Shown piece after piece: positions 33,196-42,351 of a DNA stretch of 48,955 nt. Position 1 is the first letter of the stretch; every line of letters starts with the position of its first letter. The DNA is taken from the NCBI GenBank assembly GCA_964619405.1, contig CAZUCF010000007.1, positions 1 to 48,955 of the forward strand. Direction: 5' to 3'. The notes under the pieces were generated by a model that ran no database searches, was not told the origin of the DNA, and saw only the letters and a list, made by a program, of their open reading frames with translations. Made by a program: the position numbers and the translations under genes. This stretch comes from JABIDZ01 sp964619405 (GTDB lineage Archaea; Iainarchaeota; Iainarchaeia; Iainarchaeales; JAAZKV01).

Positions 33196-33480
33196 CGAAA
33201 ACCAATCTCCGTCTACACAAAAGAACAAGCCGTCAAAGATGGCATACTAGTAAAAGTGGGAAAACTTTCAAACAACAATTTACCAGTAATTTTTACCACA
33301 AACCTTTTTACAGATGTAAAAAATAATTATCGAGAAATAATTACAAAAGGTTTAGAATTACTAAACAAAAAAGATCCAGAAGACGACGGCTACTACAAAT
33401 TACGTGTTATCGAAAAAGACCGCATCTGGGTAATAGCAAACACAGAAGGAGTGACATTCATGAAACCGGAAGACTACTAA
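33196..33480 (+). pseudogene. N-terminally broken DUF6573-like gene
   Basis: An open frame of 94 codons follows a TAG at 33193 and has no plausible start codon before an internal GTG at 33256. The sequence before that GTG is clearly protein-like (VYTKEQAVKDGILVKVG) and matches the typical beginning of DUF6573 proteins of plasmids and phages; the end DRIWVIANTEGVTFMKPEDY also fits. The missing dozen N-terminal residues and absence of a start point to truncation, although a shortened protein from the GTG is possible. C-rich codon use is like the other plus-strand island genes. Confidence 0.6.
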
Positions 33481-33492
33481 TCTTCTGATTTT

Positions 33493-34092
33493 TTAAATTA
33501 ATTTCCAATAGTTAGATTCCTTGTGTTTATTTAATAATTGTAGAATTCTTTCTTGATTAAGTATTTCTGGATATTCACTTTCATTAAGTTTTGCAGTGCA
33601 GTAATAATTGCACACAAATTTTTTACCTTCAAATTTTTTATTTAGTTCAAACAGTATATCTTTCATTTCTTTTATGGATTGTTTTTTTAGTTTGCATTGT
33701 GCAATACCAACAACTTTTTTACTATCCTTATTGAACCCAATGCAATCTATGCCGCCATCTCCAGATCCACCAATATGCATCCATATCTGGTTCTTATCTA
33801 TGTTATCTAAAAGAAGTAAATTACAAATTAAGTGTTCAAACATCTCAGGGGATAATATGTAAAGAAGTCTATCTTTTATTGATTTTTCTTTTTTTGAAAG
33901 ATAATAACTTTCTATAAAATCATATCTAAAATCTTTTATTTCTAAATTTTGTTTTATATAATTCTCTTTTGTGGGTTCTGAATTATTTTCTAATTTAATG
34001 TTATAAATTCCATTACTTGAGTCAGTAGTATTTATGCAACCAAATAATGAAATCAAAAGAATAGTTATAAAAAAAAGTACTATTCTTCCCAA
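33493..34092 (-). CDS. Lipoprotein with Mrr-type restriction nuclease domain
   Basis: A 199-residue protein. The first 19 residues are a signal peptide ending in the lipobox LFGC (Cys19). From about residue 80 it has an Mrr_cat-like nuclease core: MFEHLI, WMHIGGSGDGGIDCIG with Asp116, and GIAQCK with Gln132 and Lys134, the D-x(15)-QxK pattern of Mrr nucleases. Mrr enzymes are normally cytoplasmic, so a lipid-anchored form facing outward is odd. The start is TTG and overlaps the upstream lipoprotein gene by 13 bases; no later Met precedes the nuclease core, so the leader cannot be dismissed as a wrong start without losing the start altogether. Confidence 0.7.
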   Translation of the reverse strand: MGRIVLFFITILLISLFGCINTTDSSNGIYNIKLENNSEPTKENYIKQNLEIKDFRYDFIESYYLSKKEKSIKDRLLYILSPEMFEHLICNLLLLDNIDKNQIWMHIGGSGDGGIDCIGFNKDSKKVVGIAQCKLKKQSIKEMKDILFELNKKFEGKKFVCNYYCTAKLNESEYPEILNQERILQLLNKHKESNYWKLI

Positions 34093-34736
34093 ATTGAATC
34101 TTCTCCGAATTCTTCATTTAAAGATTTATATTCTCCATAATATGTGAATGTAATATTTTCTTCTTTTGTTCCAGTTGCAACACAATCATAAATAGGGTTG
34201 TTTGTTTCTTTTTCAATAAGTTTTACAGTTGTTTTTTCAATTGAAACTCCTGCCAATTCTTCTGGACTTAATAAAGATGTTTTATTTGTAGAATTATCAT
34301 CATAAACAGTAGTTTCTGTCATCCCTGTTGCTTCAAGTCTTTCTTTTAACCCTTCAGGATCAAATACCATATTAACTACCATCCCACAAAACATTTTCCC
34401 AAAAGGGCCAGCAAGAAAACTTTTTGGATTAAAACTTATTTCTGGGTCTTCTTCAAATTCAGTAAGGGAATATTTGAATATGACTTCAACAGTAGCTTTA
34501 TTAGTTAACAAATTTTTCGTTATTGTTATTGACATGTTTTCATCATTAGATGTTATTGTTTGGAAAATAGGTGTTGTTGTAGTTGTGGTTGTTACACCAT
34601 CTTCATTAGTGTTTGTTTGTATATCTAAAATTGGATTAGTTGAAATATTGGAGTCATTTTCTGGAGTATTGGTACATCCAAAAAATAAAGTTCCTATTAA
34701 GATAAGAATGATTAAAATAATCTCTTTTTTCAACAA
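34080..34736 (-). CDS. Hypothetical lipoprotein
   Basis: A 218-residue protein with a lysine-led signal peptide and lipobox LFFGC (Cys at about 21), followed by a Thr/Asn-rich linker (about 25-60) and a compact domain to the end with two cysteines. No family is recognised. The start is TTG after a GGTGG site. It overlaps the Mrr-type lipoprotein gene by 13 bases, so the two are translated together and probably act at the same place. Confidence 0.6.
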   Translation of the reverse strand: MLKKEIILIILILIGTLFFGCTNTPENDSNISTNPILDIQTNTNEDGVTTTTTTTPIFQTITSNDENMSITITKNLLTNKATVEVIFKYSLTEFEEDPEISFNPKSFLAGPFGKMFCGMVVNMVFDPEGLKERLEATGMTETTVYDDNSTNKTSLLSPEELAGVSIEKTTVKLIEKETNNPIYDCVATGTKEENITFTYYGEYKSLNEEFGEDSIWEE

Positions 34737-34819
34737 ACCACCAATTAATTCATAATTAATTGTTTATATAAATTATATTGTTGGCTTATTTTGGTTTTAA
34801 ATAAATAATATTTATTTTT

Positions 34820-36121
34820 TTATCCACTTCCTTTTTCTTGTTTTATTTGTTGTGCTATTAGTTGTATTGCTTGTTGTTGGGCTTGTTCTGCGTTTAGTTC
34901 TTTGCAAGTAGTCATTAGTTTGAATGCTTCTGCGAATACTTTTTGTGAGATGTCTCTGTCGTATTGGATTATTTCTTTTTCTTGTTTGATTTTTAGTGCT
35001 CCTTGGATTGTTAGGGGATTGTAGCATTGTTTGCAAGTATCTGAATTTTTGGAGTTGATTTCTCCACAAGTGGGGCAGGTTATGAATTCGTTTTCTGGTT
35101 CTTGATTTTTTTGTAATCCGTATACTTTTTCTCTTAGTGCTGATTGTACTTGTGCTCCGGATAAGTGTATATATGTTCTTACTTGTTTGGATCCTATTTG
35201 CCAACCAAATACATTGCAAAGAATTACTTCGTTTAATCCTTTTGATGCAAGGTAGGATGCTCGAGAGTGTCTAAATAAATGTGGGTGAATGTGTTTCTTT
35301 AGTTCAACTCTTTTTCTTATATCTTCCATCATTCGCATTACACTCGAATAAGTAATTGGAGCATTATGATTTCTGTTTCCCATTAAGAGGAATAAGAATT
35401 CGTCTTGTTTTGGGTTGTTTCTTGTTTGTAAATAATTTTTTATATCTCGAGTACTTTCAAGTAATAATACTCTTCGAGAACCGGTTTTTCCATACAAGTT
35501 TACTTGGCATTCTCCTTTGTTAATTTCAACATCTCCAACTTTGATGTTTGCGATTTCGCCTACTCTTGCTCCTGTTTCCCATAACATGCTAATTATTGCT
35601 CTATCTCTAACATTTGAGGTAGCATTAATTATTTTTTTAGCTTCATCAGGAGTAATTAATTGATTAGGTAACTTGTAATATTTGTTTTTCATTGTAGTTT
35701 TAATTTTTCTTGTTTTTTCAGAGTACTCTCCATCATTATTCCACTTATCAAATCTCTTTAATTTATCCAAATAATCGGATTTAGTGTGTTCGCCCCAATC
35801 AGTGCACCTAATTCTATTAACCACTTCTCTAATATCATCCACACTTGATGATTCCCAATCTTTATTCAAAAATTCTAAAATCCTTGCAGTTTGATCCATG
35901 ACTGATAAAATTCGGGCTTTAGTCAAACCTTCATTAGTAATATCAACAAAATACTTATCCAACAATTCAATATTTTTTTTTGTTAAATTAAAATTTCTAC
36001 GACGACAATCTATTCGCAAGCATTCAACTGAAGCATATTTGTTAGGATTAATTCTAGGTAAAAGAAGACTCAAACGTCTATCATACTTGTGAAAATTTTT
36101 ATTATCTAAAATAGTAACCAT
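34820..36121 (-). CDS. Tyrosine recombinase/integrase with C-terminal zinc ribbon
   Basis: A 433-residue integrase. The N-terminal part (1-145) contains a SAM-like core-binding domain. The catalytic domain shows Arg186 (GARVGEI), Lys212 (GKTGSRRV), His281 and Arg284 (HPHLFRHSR), Trp307 in the position often held by His, and the nucleophile Tyr317 (RTYIHL). After it lies a zinc ribbon with Cys349/352 and Cys363/366 and a helical tail. The ATG at 36121 follows GGTTGAT. It starts about 85 bases from the tRNA-Ser 3' end, the usual place for an element integrating in a tRNA gene. It could also be an XerA-like chromosomal enzyme, but the location favours integration. Confidence 0.9.
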   Translation of the reverse strand: MVTILDNKNFHKYDRRLSLLLPRINPNKYASVECLRIDCRRRNFNLTKKNIELLDKYFVDITNEGLTKARILSVMDQTARILEFLNKDWESSSVDDIREVVNRIRCTDWGEHTKSDYLDKLKRFDKWNNDGEYSEKTRKIKTTMKNKYYKLPNQLITPDEAKKIINATSNVRDRAIISMLWETGARVGEIANIKVGDVEINKGECQVNLYGKTGSRRVLLLESTRDIKNYLQTRNNPKQDEFLFLLMGNRNHNAPITYSSVMRMMEDIRKRVELKKHIHPHLFRHSRASYLASKGLNEVILCNVFGWQIGSKQVRTYIHLSGAQVQSALREKVYGLQKNQEPENEFITCPTCGEINSKNSDTCKQCYNPLTIQGALKIKQEKEIIQYDRDISQKVFAEAFKLMTTCKELNAEQAQQQAIQLIAQQIKQEKGSG

Positions 36122-36208
36122 TCTCAATCAACCTTTTCCCAAACAGATTTCTTTGTCTGTTCTTTTTAAGGCAAATTGAGCTCTTTTCCGATTCAAACTT
36201 AGCAGATA

Positions 36209-36223
36209 TACGCGGAGTGAGGG
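36209..36223. repeat. Candidate att repeat (right boundary, within tRNA-Ser)
   Basis: TACGCGGAGTGAGGG covers two bases past the tRNA end and part of the acceptor and T stem. It matches 26187-26201 in 14 of 15 bases. Confidence 0.5.
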
Positions 36224-36294
36224 AGTCGAACCCCCGCTCCCGGTAGGGAACCTGCTCTCAAGGCAGGCGCATTTGACCACTCTGCCAACTCCGC
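36211..36294 (-). tRNA. tRNA-Ser (anticodon UGA)
   Basis: Reading the minus strand, the acceptor stem is GCGGAGT/ACTCCGC with discriminator G73, the anticodon arm is CCTGC-CTTGAGA-GCAGG giving anticodon UGA, a long variable arm TCCC/GGGA follows as expected for a type II tRNA-Ser, and the T arm is GGGGG-TTCGACT-CCC. CCA is not encoded. No intron is seen. Confidence 0.95.
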
Positions 36295-36313
36295 AAGAAA
36301 ATTTAGTATGCGA

Positions 36314-36322
36314 GTATTTAAA
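36314..36322 (-). promoter_or_regulatory. TATA box of tRNA-Ser
   Basis: TTTAAATAC on the minus strand, centred about 24 bases before the tRNA 5' end. Same word as in front of the RNA candidate at 7293. Confidence 0.6.
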
Positions 36323-36407
36323 AAAGTTTAGAAAATAGTTTTCTGGCTTTTATTAAAAGTAGTTTAATAATTATCTTATTTCAATATCTTGTTATTATTA
36401 TTTTTGC

Positions 36408-38972
36408 TTATTTTTTATTTTCTATGTCATTGTCTATTTGCATGTTGTGCTTGTTGAACATTAATTTTATTTTTTTAAATTTTTTTGTTCGCATTATTAT
36501 TATTGCAATAATTATTATTATTGAAATAACTGCTATTACGCCCATAACCAAAAAAATTATATTAAAAAAATTGTTGTTTTCTTCAAGATTATTTATTTTT
36601 TCTATTATTAAATCATATTTTTCCATTGCTTGAACAGTTTTTGCGAGTGATTGTTCTAGATTTTGTTCTATTAATGTTTCTGCTTCTTTCAATAATTGAT
36701 CTGCTTCTTCAATTAATTGGTTTATTTCTGAATTTGGAGTAATATCATTAAGAAGATTATTTATTTCATCTTTTTTCAAAAACACTGAATTTATTTTTTC
36801 TACAACTTGTTCAATTGTTAGTTCTTCTTTTATTTCCTTTTTTTCTAATCTTATCTTTATTGAGGCTTCAGATTTTAAATTTGCTCCATCATTAGCAATT
36901 GCTTTTAAATTAATTTCTTTTGTTTCATTTGCATCAATTGTATAAACCCAAATATTTCCATCTCGTGTTGCATTACCAAGTTTTGTTTCATCGGAAAATA
37001 ATTCCACACGTATAATTTCAAAATTATCATTTGCGTTAATCTCAATTTTTTTTGAATTTTTAATTATCTCGTTTTCTTCTAAATTTTTGAAAGAAATTGT
37101 TGGATTTGTGTTATCAAAACGCATTGTTATTTGCTCGTTTAAATCATTTATTACATGGCTTGCAATAATATTAAAATCAATTTTATTATAATAAGCACTT
37201 GTTGTGAAAAAAAAAGTGTATTCGGTAACATCATCCTCATTTTCTATTATTGTTTCTATATTTTCATCGTCAATTTTTTTATACAAACCAAAATTATTTA
37301 CTTTTGATGAAAAGATTATTGTTAAGTTAAAATCATCGGCTTTGCAAAAATATTTTGTTTCTTCACCTAAAGAATTTTTTATTATTATTGTTGCAGTAAT
37401 ATCATTTAAATCAGTTGGAATATTAATATCTATTATAGGAGCATTATAATCAATACTATAATTGCCTGCTGTGTCAAGTGCTAAAACCTTGTAGTAATAT
37501 GTTTCCCCGAGTGATACTAAACTATCAGTATAATTGTTGTCAGTGCTTTCAACGTATCCTATTAATGTTGATGGTGAACTACTAAACTTAGCATTTTTTG
37601 AACGATAAATATTATATTGGTACAAGCCACTGCCACCAGTATCTGTTGTTTTTGGCCATTCTAATAAAACATTTTTTCCTATTAGTGAAATTGTTGGTTT
37701 TGGTTGTGGTGGAGAAATATTATCTGTTTTTAAAGTAAATATAGAAACTGTGCTCGAACCATTTGGTTTTATTGCTTTGACTTTGAAATAACTTGTTCCG
37801 TTTGAAATATCATCAAAACTTGTTGTTGAAATAGTATTGCAATCAACTCCAAAAGTGCAATCACTTGGGTTTGTTGTTGTACTTGTTGTTAGAATCCAAG
37901 AGTATTCAGCGTTTTCAACAAAAAAACTGAATGTTGGGGAATTATCATAACACCAATAATTTGAGTCACATGAAACATCTGTTCGTGTTATCTCTGGAAT
38001 AACATTTGAATCATATTCACTATTAAAATAATTTTGGTCTGAACAAAAACTTTCGTTTCCAGTTAAATCAATTGCGCTTATTTTATAGTAATAAACTGTG
38101 TTCTCGTCTAAACTTGTATCAGAATACTCATTTGAATAAGTTCTTGTTATTAAAGTTTCATTATTACAATCAAATCCTGTTTGTTCTGATCTATAAATTG
38201 CGTAATCATTTAAATCGTTTTCATTATTTTCAGTCCATAAAAGATTTATTGTTGTTTCACTTATTGTTGCGCTTGGCATATTCGCTTTTGTTGGTGCAGT
38301 TGAATCAGTGAAAGAAAAATTGTTTTCATATGTTTTAGAATTTCCTGCTGAATCAGTTACAATGTAAGTGTAATAATAAATTCCGCCACCCATATTAATT
38401 TGGTAATCTGTAAAAGAGCAAGTAGTTGTTTTTCCTGTTATAGAACAAGCATCATTATTTGAATCATAAATTGTTGTTGTGCCTCTTTTTAAAGAAAAAG
38501 ATATTGTTTCTAAATTATTATTATCTGATAAATTAACGCTTACAAGTTGTCCGTTCGCACCATCGCCTATTATACTATCATTTGGACTAAATCCTGTGGC
38601 GCTAGGTTCAGTTAAATCCAATGTTATTGTATTTTGAGTGTCATGTGTCGCGCTATTAACAAAAACAACTTTTACATAAATTGTTTTTAACCCTTCATTA
38701 GCATTACAACCATAACTTCCAATATCAATATCAAAACTTTTTGTTTCTGAATAATTTTCAAGAGGACTCCAATTTTCTCCATTACAAGAAAATTGCATTT
38801 TGTCAACTTCTTCTTCTTCAACGTTAACAAGAATTTCTAATGAAAGGTTTGAATCATTTGTGTACAATGAACCATTATTAATCCTAAAAGAGGTTATAGT
38901 ATTGGCACAAGAAAAATTTAACACAAATAATAAGAAAAAAATTGTTAAAAATATTTTAATTGCATTCTTCAT
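36408..38972 (-). CDS. Secreted fibronectin type III domain protein, membrane anchored
   Basis: An 854-residue protein with a signal peptide (1-24), several Ig-like and Fn3 modules, a helical stalk (about 720-800) and a C-terminal membrane helix (about 805-830) with a basic cytoplasmic tail. Two Fn3 domains are clear at about 227-320 and 417-514, each with the LLWTE/LEWPK strand, the YAIYRS/YNIYRS strand and a final YYYKI-A-D-GN strand. Scattered cysteine pairs suggest disulfides. Surface structure or adhesion is likely; the target is unknown. It lies upstream of tRNA-Ser, outside the island. Confidence 0.8.
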   Translation of the reverse strand: MKNAIKIFLTIFFLLFVLNFSCANTITSFRINNGSLYTNDSNLSLEILVNVEEEEVDKMQFSCNGENWSPLENYSETKSFDIDIGSYGCNANEGLKTIYVKVVFVNSATHDTQNTITLDLTEPSATGFSPNDSIIGDGANGQLVSVNLSDNNNLETISFSLKRGTTTIYDSNNDACSITGKTTTCSFTDYQINMGGGIYYYTYIVTDSAGNSKTYENNFSFTDSTAPTKANMPSATISETTINLLWTENNENDLNDYAIYRSEQTGFDCNNETLITRTYSNEYSDTSLDENTVYYYKISAIDLTGNESFCSDQNYFNSEYDSNVIPEITRTDVSCDSNYWCYDNSPTFSFFVENAEYSWILTTSTTTNPSDCTFGVDCNTISTTSFDDISNGTSYFKVKAIKPNGSSTVSIFTLKTDNISPPQPKPTISLIGKNVLLEWPKTTDTGGSGLYQYNIYRSKNAKFSSSPSTLIGYVESTDNNYTDSLVSLGETYYYKVLALDTAGNYSIDYNAPIIDINIPTDLNDITATIIIKNSLGEETKYFCKADDFNLTIIFSSKVNNFGLYKKIDDENIETIIENEDDVTEYTFFFTTSAYYNKIDFNIIASHVINDLNEQITMRFDNTNPTISFKNLEENEIIKNSKKIEINANDNFEIIRVELFSDETKLGNATRDGNIWVYTIDANETKEINLKAIANDGANLKSEASIKIRLEKKEIKEELTIEQVVEKINSVFLKKDEINNLLNDITPNSEINQLIEEADQLLKEAETLIEQNLEQSLAKTVQAMEKYDLIIEKINNLEENNNFFNIIFLVMGVIAVISIIIIIAIIIMRTKKFKKIKLMFNKHNMQIDNDIENKK

Positions 38973-39107
38973 GAGAATAAATTAGTCTTTTCCAATATAA
39001 ATAACTTTTTGATTAACAAAATTCTTGTCTAGTGTACATTTTTTTACATTAAAAAATACTAAATGCTTTTTAAATAAGAAAACAATATTTTTCTATGTTT
39101 AATAAAA

Positions 39108-40658
39108 GTGAGTCAGCCATTCAATTCTAATTTAGTTTCAAGAAAAAATTTTGTTGAAGTAATGGATACTACTCTTAGGGATGGTGAGCAAACAGAAGGC
39201 GTTTCTTTTTCAAAAAGTGAGAAACTCGCTATTTCAAAAAAACTTTTGACTGATTTAATGGTTGATAGGATAGAGGTTACGTCTGCAAGAGTTTCAGATG
39301 GGGAAAAAAATTTTTGTAAAGAATTATTTGGTTGGGCTCAAAAAAATAATTGTTTGAATAAAATTGAGGTTCTTGGTTTTGTTGACAAGCAGAGTATTGA
39401 TTGGATTTTTGATTGTGGTGGAAAAGTAGTTAATCTTCTTTGTAAGGGGAGTGAAAAACATTGTTTAATGCAGTTAAAAAAAAGTCCTGAACAACATTTT
39501 TCTGAGATAATTGAAATAATTTCTTATGCTAGAAGCAAAAATATTTTGGTTAACGCTTATTTAGAAGATTTTTCTAATGGTATTAAAGAAAATGAAGATT
39601 ATGTTTTTTCTATTACAAAAATGCTTTTTGAAAACAATGTTGGGAGAGTAATGTTGGCAGACACACTTGGCGTTCTATGTCCAAAAGAAGTTGATTTTTT
39701 TGTTTCAAAAATGGTGGAAAAGTTTCCAAGCAAGCATTTTGATTTTCATGCTCACAATGATTATGGTTTAGCTGTTGCAAATTCATTGCAAGCAGTTTTG
39801 TCTGGTTGCAAATCAGTTCACACTACTGTTAATGGTTTGGGTGAGAGAACAGGTAATGCTCCTTTGGAACAATTAGTTCCTGTTATAAAAGATTTTTCTG
39901 TTTTTGATTTAAGTATAAATGAAAAGCGACTTAATTCTGTTGCTTACCTTGTTGAATTGTTTTCTAAAAGGCGGATTCCAAAAAATAGTCCTATTATAGG
40001 GGATGTTGCTTTTACTCAAACAGCAGGAATACATGCTGATGGTGATAAAAAAGGAAAACTTTATGTTAGTAAGTTGTCTCCTGATAGGTTTGGGAGAGAA
40101 ACAAGGTATGCTCTTGGAAAATTATCTGGAAAATCTTCAATTGAAATGGTTTTACAAAATTTTGGCATAAATTTGAATAAAGAACAATTGTCACTTGTTT
40201 TGAAAAAAGTTGTTGAATTAGGTGATAAAAAAGAATTTGTTACAAAAGAGGATTTATTATTTATAATTGATGAAATACAAAAAACTAATTTTGAGAAAAA
40301 ATTTTTTATAAAAAATTTTGAAATATTATCAAGAAAAGGAAGAAAACCTATTGCTAAAATAATTGTTTATTTTTTTGGGAAAAAGTTTTCTGCTAAAGCA
40401 AAAGGGGATGGTGGTTTTAATGCTTTCATTAATGCTTTAAAAAAAGTTTTTGAAAAGCAAGACCTTTCTTTTCCAAAGTTAAAAGATTATGAGGTAAGAA
40501 TTCCTGTTGGTGGGCGAACTGATGCGTTGGTTGAAACAAAAATAATTTGGAAAAGAGGTAATAGGACAATTGAAACAATTGGTGTTTCAACCGACCAAGT
40601 GGAAGCAGCAATTCTTGCAACAGAAAAAATGGTTAATATAATTATAAAATTGAACTAA
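39108..40658 (+). CDS. Isopropylmalate/homocitrate synthase family enzyme
   Basis: A 516-residue DRE-TIM metallolyase that condenses acetyl-CoA with a 2-oxoacid. The N-terminal barrel has DTTLRDGEQTEG (from Asp20), FHAHNDYGLA with the metal-binding HxH, and the NGLGERTGN signature; a linker and a C-terminal LeuA-type regulatory domain (about 390-516, with the GGRTDALVET strand) follow. Whether it is LeuA, citramalate synthase or homocitrate synthase cannot be decided from sequence alone, and no other leucine-pathway gene is here. The start is GTG; a TTTTTAAATAAG box lies about 35 bases upstream. Confidence 0.85.
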   Translation: MSQPFNSNLVSRKNFVEVMDTTLRDGEQTEGVSFSKSEKLAISKKLLTDLMVDRIEVTSARVSDGEKNFCKELFGWAQKNNCLNKIEVLGFVDKQSIDWIFDCGGKVVNLLCKGSEKHCLMQLKKSPEQHFSEIIEIISYARSKNILVNAYLEDFSNGIKENEDYVFSITKMLFENNVGRVMLADTLGVLCPKEVDFFVSKMVEKFPSKHFDFHAHNDYGLAVANSLQAVLSGCKSVHTTVNGLGERTGNAPLEQLVPVIKDFSVFDLSINEKRLNSVAYLVELFSKRRIPKNSPIIGDVAFTQTAGIHADGDKKGKLYVSKLSPDRFGRETRYALGKLSGKSSIEMVLQNFGINLNKEQLSLVLKKVVELGDKKEFVTKEDLLFIIDEIQKTNFEKKFFIKNFEILSRKGRKPIAKIIVYFFGKKFSAKAKGDGGFNAFINALKKVFEKQDLSFPKLKDYEVRIPVGGRTDALVETKIIWKRGNRTIETIGVSTDQVEAAILATEKMVNIIIKLN

Positions 40659-40728
40659 TTTTTTTGAATTATTTTTTATACTTTTAATTATTGTTTTTTA
40701 TAATTTAACTTTTTTAAAATGAATTTTA

Positions 40729-42204
40729 TCAATTATCTTTTTCATTTTTTTTATTTTTTTTATAAAATTTTGTTTTAAATTTATTATTTAACTTTTTTGA
40801 TTGGTTATTAATCATTATATTAAATAGTTTTATTTTTTTTTCAATTGTCGTATCTACTTTATTTTTTATGTTATTATTAAAAAAAACCATTTTTGGAACC
40901 ATTCGCGTTAATGGTTCAAAAGTTAATATTGAATAAACTATTTTTGTGGTTTTTATTTGCTCAACTTGTTTAACTTCCTTGACTTTTTTGAACAAAGTTT
41001 TGTAAATAACAAATCTTATTATTATTGAAATAAGGCATACTAAATAAAAAGAATTATTTATTATTGAAAAATCAAATTTAATTGATTGAATGAAACCACT
41101 TAATATTGCTCCACAAAAAATTGCTGTTCCAAAAAAAACTGATTGGTATGCTCCAAAACGAATAATCTTTTTTTGAGAGGAATAATCATAAACAAATGTT
41201 GCTAAAGCCAAATTAAAACCAGAAAAGAGCAGTCCATCAAAAATTTGAACAAAGATTAAGGGTAATGGTGCCCTAATTGTTATGTATAAAATCGGAAATA
41301 TTATTACAAAAATGGATGTTGCTTTCAATGTTTTTATGCTCCCAAATTGATTTATTATTTTTCCCCAATAATTCATTCCAATTATTGTGGCAATCATTGC
41401 AGTTGAAATCAAAACCGTGTACATAAAATAATCATTTTTTAGTCCAATGTTTTCAAGAAAATGATATGCAACAAAAGAGCCTGTTAATGAAACGCCAAAA
41501 GACATTAAGCTTCCGTATAAAATAAAATAACCAAATTTATTTTTTCTAATGTTTTTTATGAAACCAATAAATCTCGTTCTTTTTTCAAATGTAATATTTT
41601 CTTTTGGTTCTGATATTTTGAAAAAAATGATCGTGCCAATAGTTCTTCCAATTACACCTGTTAAAAATATTCCAAAAAAAACAAGTCCTATATTAATTTC
41701 AAATAATTTTAATGAAAAACCAAATATTAATAAGAATGCAAACGATGATATTCCGACTATTGAATTTCTAAATCCAAAAAAGGAACCAATTATTTTTTTT
41801 GGTATTATTGATTTCATCCAACTTTGCCAAATTGGGCCTGCTAATGCACCTAACACAAGACTAATTGTATAAAATATAATAAGCCATGAGACGTTGTTTG
41901 TTTTTAAAATAAAAGGTATGGCAATTATTGGAATGAACATTAATGCTTGTAAAAAACAAAAAAAGATTACCATGGTTTTTCTTTTTTTAAAAAAATCAAG
42001 TATTCTTATTGAAAATAATTGTAACCATGCTGCAAACAATGCTGGGAAAGCAGTTAGAAAACCTATTTCAATACTGTTTGCGCCTAAGTATAATGCATAT
42101 GGGACAATAAATGATATGCTTGATGATAAAAGAATTGTGGCAAAAAGTCCTTCTATTATTGATAATTTTAGGTCTTTGTTTCCAAGAGTCTGGTTTTCCA
42201 ACAT
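40729..42204 (-). CDS. Major facilitator superfamily transporter
   Basis: A 491-residue protein with about twelve membrane helices, the first loop reading ALYLGANSIEIGFLTAFPAL and a conserved basic loop after helix 2 (FFKKRKTM) in the MFS motif A position. The last 70 residues form a basic, Asn/Lys-rich cytoplasmic tail. The substrate cannot be told. It converges with the isopropylmalate synthase-family gene and diverges from the asparagine synthetase fusion. Confidence 0.8.
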   Translation of the reverse strand: MLENQTLGNKDLKLSIIEGLFATILLSSSISFIVPYALYLGANSIEIGFLTAFPALFAAWLQLFSIRILDFFKKRKTMVIFFCFLQALMFIPIIAIPFILKTNNVSWLIIFYTISLVLGALAGPIWQSWMKSIIPKKIIGSFFGFRNSIVGISSFAFLLIFGFSLKLFEINIGLVFFGIFLTGVIGRTIGTIIFFKISEPKENITFEKRTRFIGFIKNIRKNKFGYFILYGSLMSFGVSLTGSFVAYHFLENIGLKNDYFMYTVLISTAMIATIIGMNYWGKIINQFGSIKTLKATSIFVIIFPILYITIRAPLPLIFVQIFDGLLFSGFNLALATFVYDYSSQKKIIRFGAYQSVFFGTAIFCGAILSGFIQSIKFDFSIINNSFYLVCLISIIIRFVIYKTLFKKVKEVKQVEQIKTTKIVYSILTFEPLTRMVPKMVFFNNNIKNKVDTTIEKKIKLFNIMINNQSKKLNNKFKTKFYKKNKKNEKDN

Positions 42205-42351
42205 TATTATCGCCTTGTTTTTTATTGTGGTTTAATTCTTACCAAAGGACTGTAAATTCATTTATATTGCTATTGTTTTAATGATTTTTTTTAGTATATT
42301 TATTTTTTTTGAAACTTAATCAATTAAAGGTTTTTGTTTTATTAATAGTTT

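Larger units (their letters stand above)
26187..36223. mobile_element. Putative integrative genomic island at tRNA-Ser
   Basis: The segment runs from a short copy of the tRNA-Ser 3' end (26187-26201) to the intact tRNA (36211-36294). A tyrosine integrase gene lies right beside the tRNA, the classic arrangement for archaeal integrative elements. The 15-base direct repeat TACGCGGAG(A/T)GAGGG has one mismatch. Cargo: several nuclease-like genes, a giant adhesin, lipoproteins, a gene remnant and GC-richer non-coding blocks. Several plus-strand genes use many more C-ending codons than the flanking chromosome. No replication gene is recognised, so it may be decayed or defective. Confidence 0.6.
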
